Of a stretch of 17,429 nucleotides of DNA, positions 15,365 through 17,429 are shown one piece after another; position 1 is the first letter of the stretch; each line of letters starts with the position of its first letter. The translations under genes and the position numbers were made by a program. The stretch is from Clostridia bacterium. GTDB taxonomy: Bacteria > Bacillota > Clostridia > Christensenellales > Borkfalkiaceae. The stretch covers positions 1 to 17,429 of the forward strand of contig JAGCIP010000118.1 of the NCBI GenBank assembly GCA_017648525.1, given 5' to 3'. The notes below the pieces were generated by a model, which worked only from the letters and a program-made list of their open reading frames with translations, searched no databases and was not told where the DNA came from.

Positions 15365-16934
15365 AAAAATAGGCGGAAAACGCAAATTGTTTAATCGACG
15401 TGCTAACGATTTTAAGGCAGTTCAAATACAAACTGAATCGGGTGGTTTGGCTGTAAGAAGTTTAATCGTCTTTTTGTTAATAGGAGTGCAGTTAACAATT
15501 TGGATATGCTTGCATCTTCGCTTTGCCATGGCGTTTAGGTGGTGGGCGATAATATGTTTTATTTTAAGCGTTATAACTTGTTTAAGCGTTCTATCTTCTA
15601 ACAAAAACGGACTTTCTAAAGCCGTTTGGATTATGTTTTTGCTGTTGTGTTTTGAATTTAGCGTGCCGATATATTTACTTTCGGACGAGCGGTTGTTTTT
15701 TAGAAAGGCGAAAAAAAGATACGCTAAAATTTTTGAGCGTACCGATTGTTATTCCCCTTGTTTTCAGCCACCAAAGTCTAAAAAAGTTGTGGTTAACGAC
15801 TGTAAGTATCTTTATGGTGCGGGGAAATTTGCTTGCTATAGCCAAACGAATTTAAAATATTTTCCGTCAGGGTATTTGTTTTATGAAGATTTAATAGCGC
15901 AAATCGAAAGGGCAGAGCATTTTATTTTTATGGAATATTATATTTTTTCGGACGGCGTGTTGTTTAAGAGAATTTATCAGCGCTTATGTGAAAAGATAAA
16001 AGCGGGGGTAGAAGTTAGGCTTATTTACGACGATATGGGGAGTAGGAAAGGGCTTACTAGAAAGGTAAAAAAACAATTAAAGACGGCAGGTGTAAAATTT
16101 TTGCCCTTTAACAAATTAGTGCCTATTTTTGCGGTTGGGCTTAATTATCGCGACCATAGAAAGATTGCCGTAATCGACGGAAAGGTTGCATTTACGGGCG
16201 GTTGTAATTTAGCAGACGAATATATAAATGAAAAGCGCATGCACGGTTACTGGAAAGATAACGGAGTGAAAATTTGGGGGCGTGCAGTAGATGGTTTTAC
16301 ACTTGCTTTTTTAAGACAATGGGAATACCTTTCGGGCATAAAAGAAGATTACACAAATTTTCTTGGTAAAAGTCTTGCGACTACCAACACCGCCTGTGTC
16401 GTGCCTTTTTTCGACGGCACGGAATTTAAGCAAACGGTGGGTAAAACCGTTTATCAAAATTTAATTTCTGGCGCAACCGAAAAACTATATATTATGACCC
16501 CTTACTTTATTCCTGACGATACTTTAATCAACTCGCTAATTGCTAAGTCGCTTTCGGGCGTTGACGTAAGAATAGTAATTCCCGATATTCCCGATAAAAA
16601 CTACGTTTATAAAGTTACTAAAAGAAATGCGGAAAAATTAGTGGAACACGGGATAAAGGTATATGCGCCCAAAAACGCTTTCGTTCACGCTAAGGTTATA
16701 ATGAGCGAAAACGCCGTCGTAACGGGTAGTATAAATTTTGATTTAAGAAGTTTTTATCAGCAGTTTGAAAGTGCCGTTTATACCGACGATTTAAAATTTA
16801 TGGCAGAAGTGGAAAATGATTTTACTAAAGTTTTTAAGCAAGAATTTTTGTTAGACGTTAAAAGTTTAAGGCGCAAAAATATTTTTAACAAAGCAATAAC
16901 AGGTTTTTTACAACTTTTTGCGCCATTAATGTAG
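15354..16934 (+). CDS. cls: Cardiolipin synthase (phospholipase D family)
   Basis: The enzyme joins two phosphatidylglycerols into cardiolipin at the membrane. The 526-residue product has N-terminal hydrophobic helices at about 34-56, 62-80 and 89-109, then two phospholipase D domains. HKD motif 1 is canonical: H268, K270 and D275 (DHRKIAVIDG), followed by GGCNLADEY. HKD motif 2 reads H445, K447 and then E452 where Asp is usual (VHAKVIMSEN), followed by GSINFDLRSF; the GAA codon was checked by eye. The catalytic His and Lys are intact, so activity is still expected. YYIFSDG and YFIPDD, typical of bacterial Cls, are present. ATG 15354 is preferred over an upstream in-frame ATG because GGGGGAG (15343-15349) precedes it and it gives an ordinary basic N-terminus. 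It overlaps the preceding gene by 11 bases and ends 3 bases from a convergent gene, with no terminator between. Confidence 0.94.
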   Translation: MKIKKIGGKRKLFNRRANDFKAVQIQTESGGLAVRSLIVFLLIGVQLTIWICLHLRFAMAFRWWAIICFILSVITCLSVLSSNKNGLSKAVWIMFLLLCFEFSVPIYLLSDERLFFRKAKKRYAKIFERTDCYSPCFQPPKSKKVVVNDCKYLYGAGKFACYSQTNLKYFPSGYLFYEDLIAQIERAEHFIFMEYYIFSDGVLFKRIYQRLCEKIKAGVEVRLIYDDMGSRKGLTRKVKKQLKTAGVKFLPFNKLVPIFAVGLNYRDHRKIAVIDGKVAFTGGCNLADEYINEKRMHGYWKDNGVKIWGRAVDGFTLAFLRQWEYLSGIKEDYTNFLGKSLATTNTACVVPFFDGTEFKQTVGKTVYQNLISGATEKLYIMTPYFIPDDTLINSLIAKSLSGVDVRIVIPDIPDKNYVYKVTKRNAEKLVEHGIKVYAPKNAFVHAKVIMSENAVVTGSINFDLRSFYQQFESAVYTDDLKFMAEVENDFTKVFKQEFLLDVKSLRRKNIFNKAITGFLQLFAPLM

Positions 16935-16937
16935 TAT

Positions 16938-17429
16938 TTATGCACGATTAGCGGTTAGTTTGGGAAGTTTACTTTTGATAAAATCTACGCTAACAAATCC
17001 AAAACCGATATATAAAAGTATATTAAAAATTATCATTAATCCCCCGCAAATAAGCACGGTAAAAGCAGAGCCTATCACGGGTAGTAATAATTTTTCCAAC
17101 ATAAAACCTAATAGGAAAGTGGGCAGGCAAAAACCTATCGAGCCGAATAAGAATTTTTTATAATGCGGTTTTTGCGGACAATATTTGTTGAGTAAAATTA
17201 GGTTGAGCAAAGAAGTAAGTCCGTAGATAAAAGAGAACCCGACTAAAAGAGAGTAAACACCCATAACCGACGGTAAAAACCAAATGGACAATAACATAAA
17301 TCCACCGCTAATAATATAATAGATTAAGGTTTTGTGTTCTAACCCCATAGAGTTAAGAATACTGGTCGTTATGCTTGAAATACTCATAAGTATCATTAAA
17401 AAAGCACTTTTTGAAAGATATTCGCCACA
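16938..17429 (-). CDS. SpoVB-like polysaccharide/lipid flippase (C-terminal part; 5' end outside the window)
   Basis: The frame is open to the right edge, so this is the last 163 residues of a longer membrane protein, starting CGEYLSKSAF and including MILMSISSITTSILNSMG. The visible part is almost entirely hydrophobic, with five or so helices, and matches the C-terminal region of stage V sporulation protein B and related MOP-superfamily exporters (Polysacc_synt family). The pattern is ISSITTSILNSMG, then a helix ending near LLNLILLNKYC, then a basic loop and three more helices. SpoVB is a lipid II flippase paralogue used in spore cortex formation, and other members flip wall or polysaccharide precursors. 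The fragment cannot distinguish these, so no gene symbol is given. It ends 3 bases from the convergent cardiolipin synthase gene. Confidence 0.75.
   Translation of the reverse strand, partial: CGEYLSKSAFLMILMSISSITTSILNSMGLEHKTLIYYIISGGFMLLSIWFLPSVMGVYSLLVGFSFIYGLTSLLNLILLNKYCPQKPHYKKFLFGSIGFCLPTFLLGFMLEKLLLPVIGSAFTVLICGGLMIIFNILLYIGFGFVSVDFIKSKLPKLTANRA

Noticed and set aside
1..17429. CRISPR arrays, tRNA or rRNA genes, transposases, phage or toxin-antitoxin genes
   Set aside because: I looked for spaced direct repeats, tRNA-like stems with CCA ends, and the usual protein families, and saw none.

Overview
The window reads as ordinary chromosome from a low-GC Gram-positive bacterium, most likely an uncultured member of the Clostridia. 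This is an inference from gene content: AddAB recombination enzymes, an ECF-type folate transporter subunit under a tetrahydrofolate riboswitch, a DUF421/DUF4363 pair, a SpoVB-like flippase, a CpsB/CapC-type PHP phosphatase with a CpsD-type kinase, and strong AGGAG ribosome binding sites. There are no tRNA or rRNA genes, insertion sequences, CRISPR arrays, phage genes or attachment sites, and no gap between genes exceeds 300 bases.

Region 1 (1-6285, + strand) holds the 3' part of addB, overlapped by addA, which together form the double-strand-break resection helicase-nuclease. An unrecognised three-helix membrane protein follows, then a strong terminator. Region 2 (6298-7942) is one isolated transcription unit: a textbook promoter, an 18-base palindrome in the leader, a lipoprotein with about six InlB-type B repeats, and a perfect-stem terminator. 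Region 3 (8001-10138) has a lone ferritin-like four-helix-bundle protein. After it comes a promoter-to-terminator unit of two genes, a soluble CpsD-type tyrosine kinase and its presumed PHP phosphatase, with no capsule genes and no membrane adaptor.

Region 4 (10168-11456) is a translationally coupled pair, a peptidase S51 homologue and the queuosine enzyme QueH. It ends at a bidirectional terminator shared with the convergent nagA. Region 5 (- strand, 13814-11511) contains the DUF421-DUF4363 membrane pair and nagA with its own promoter. Region 6 (13863-14777, + strand) is folT, with a clear THF riboswitch whose final hairpin is both an intrinsic-terminator shape and a mask over the Shine-Dalgarno sequence. 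Region 7 (14837-17429) couples an unknown two-helix membrane protein to a cardiolipin synthase. A partial SpoVB-like flippase converges on it from the right edge.

I did not find a clearly new multi-gene system. The points most worth a second look are the riboswitch platform, the orphan kinase/phosphatase unit, the palindrome-controlled lipoprotein, the unknown membrane protein coupled to cardiolipin synthase, the Asp-to-Glu change in the second HKD motif of that synthase, and a strong AAC-before-G codon context.
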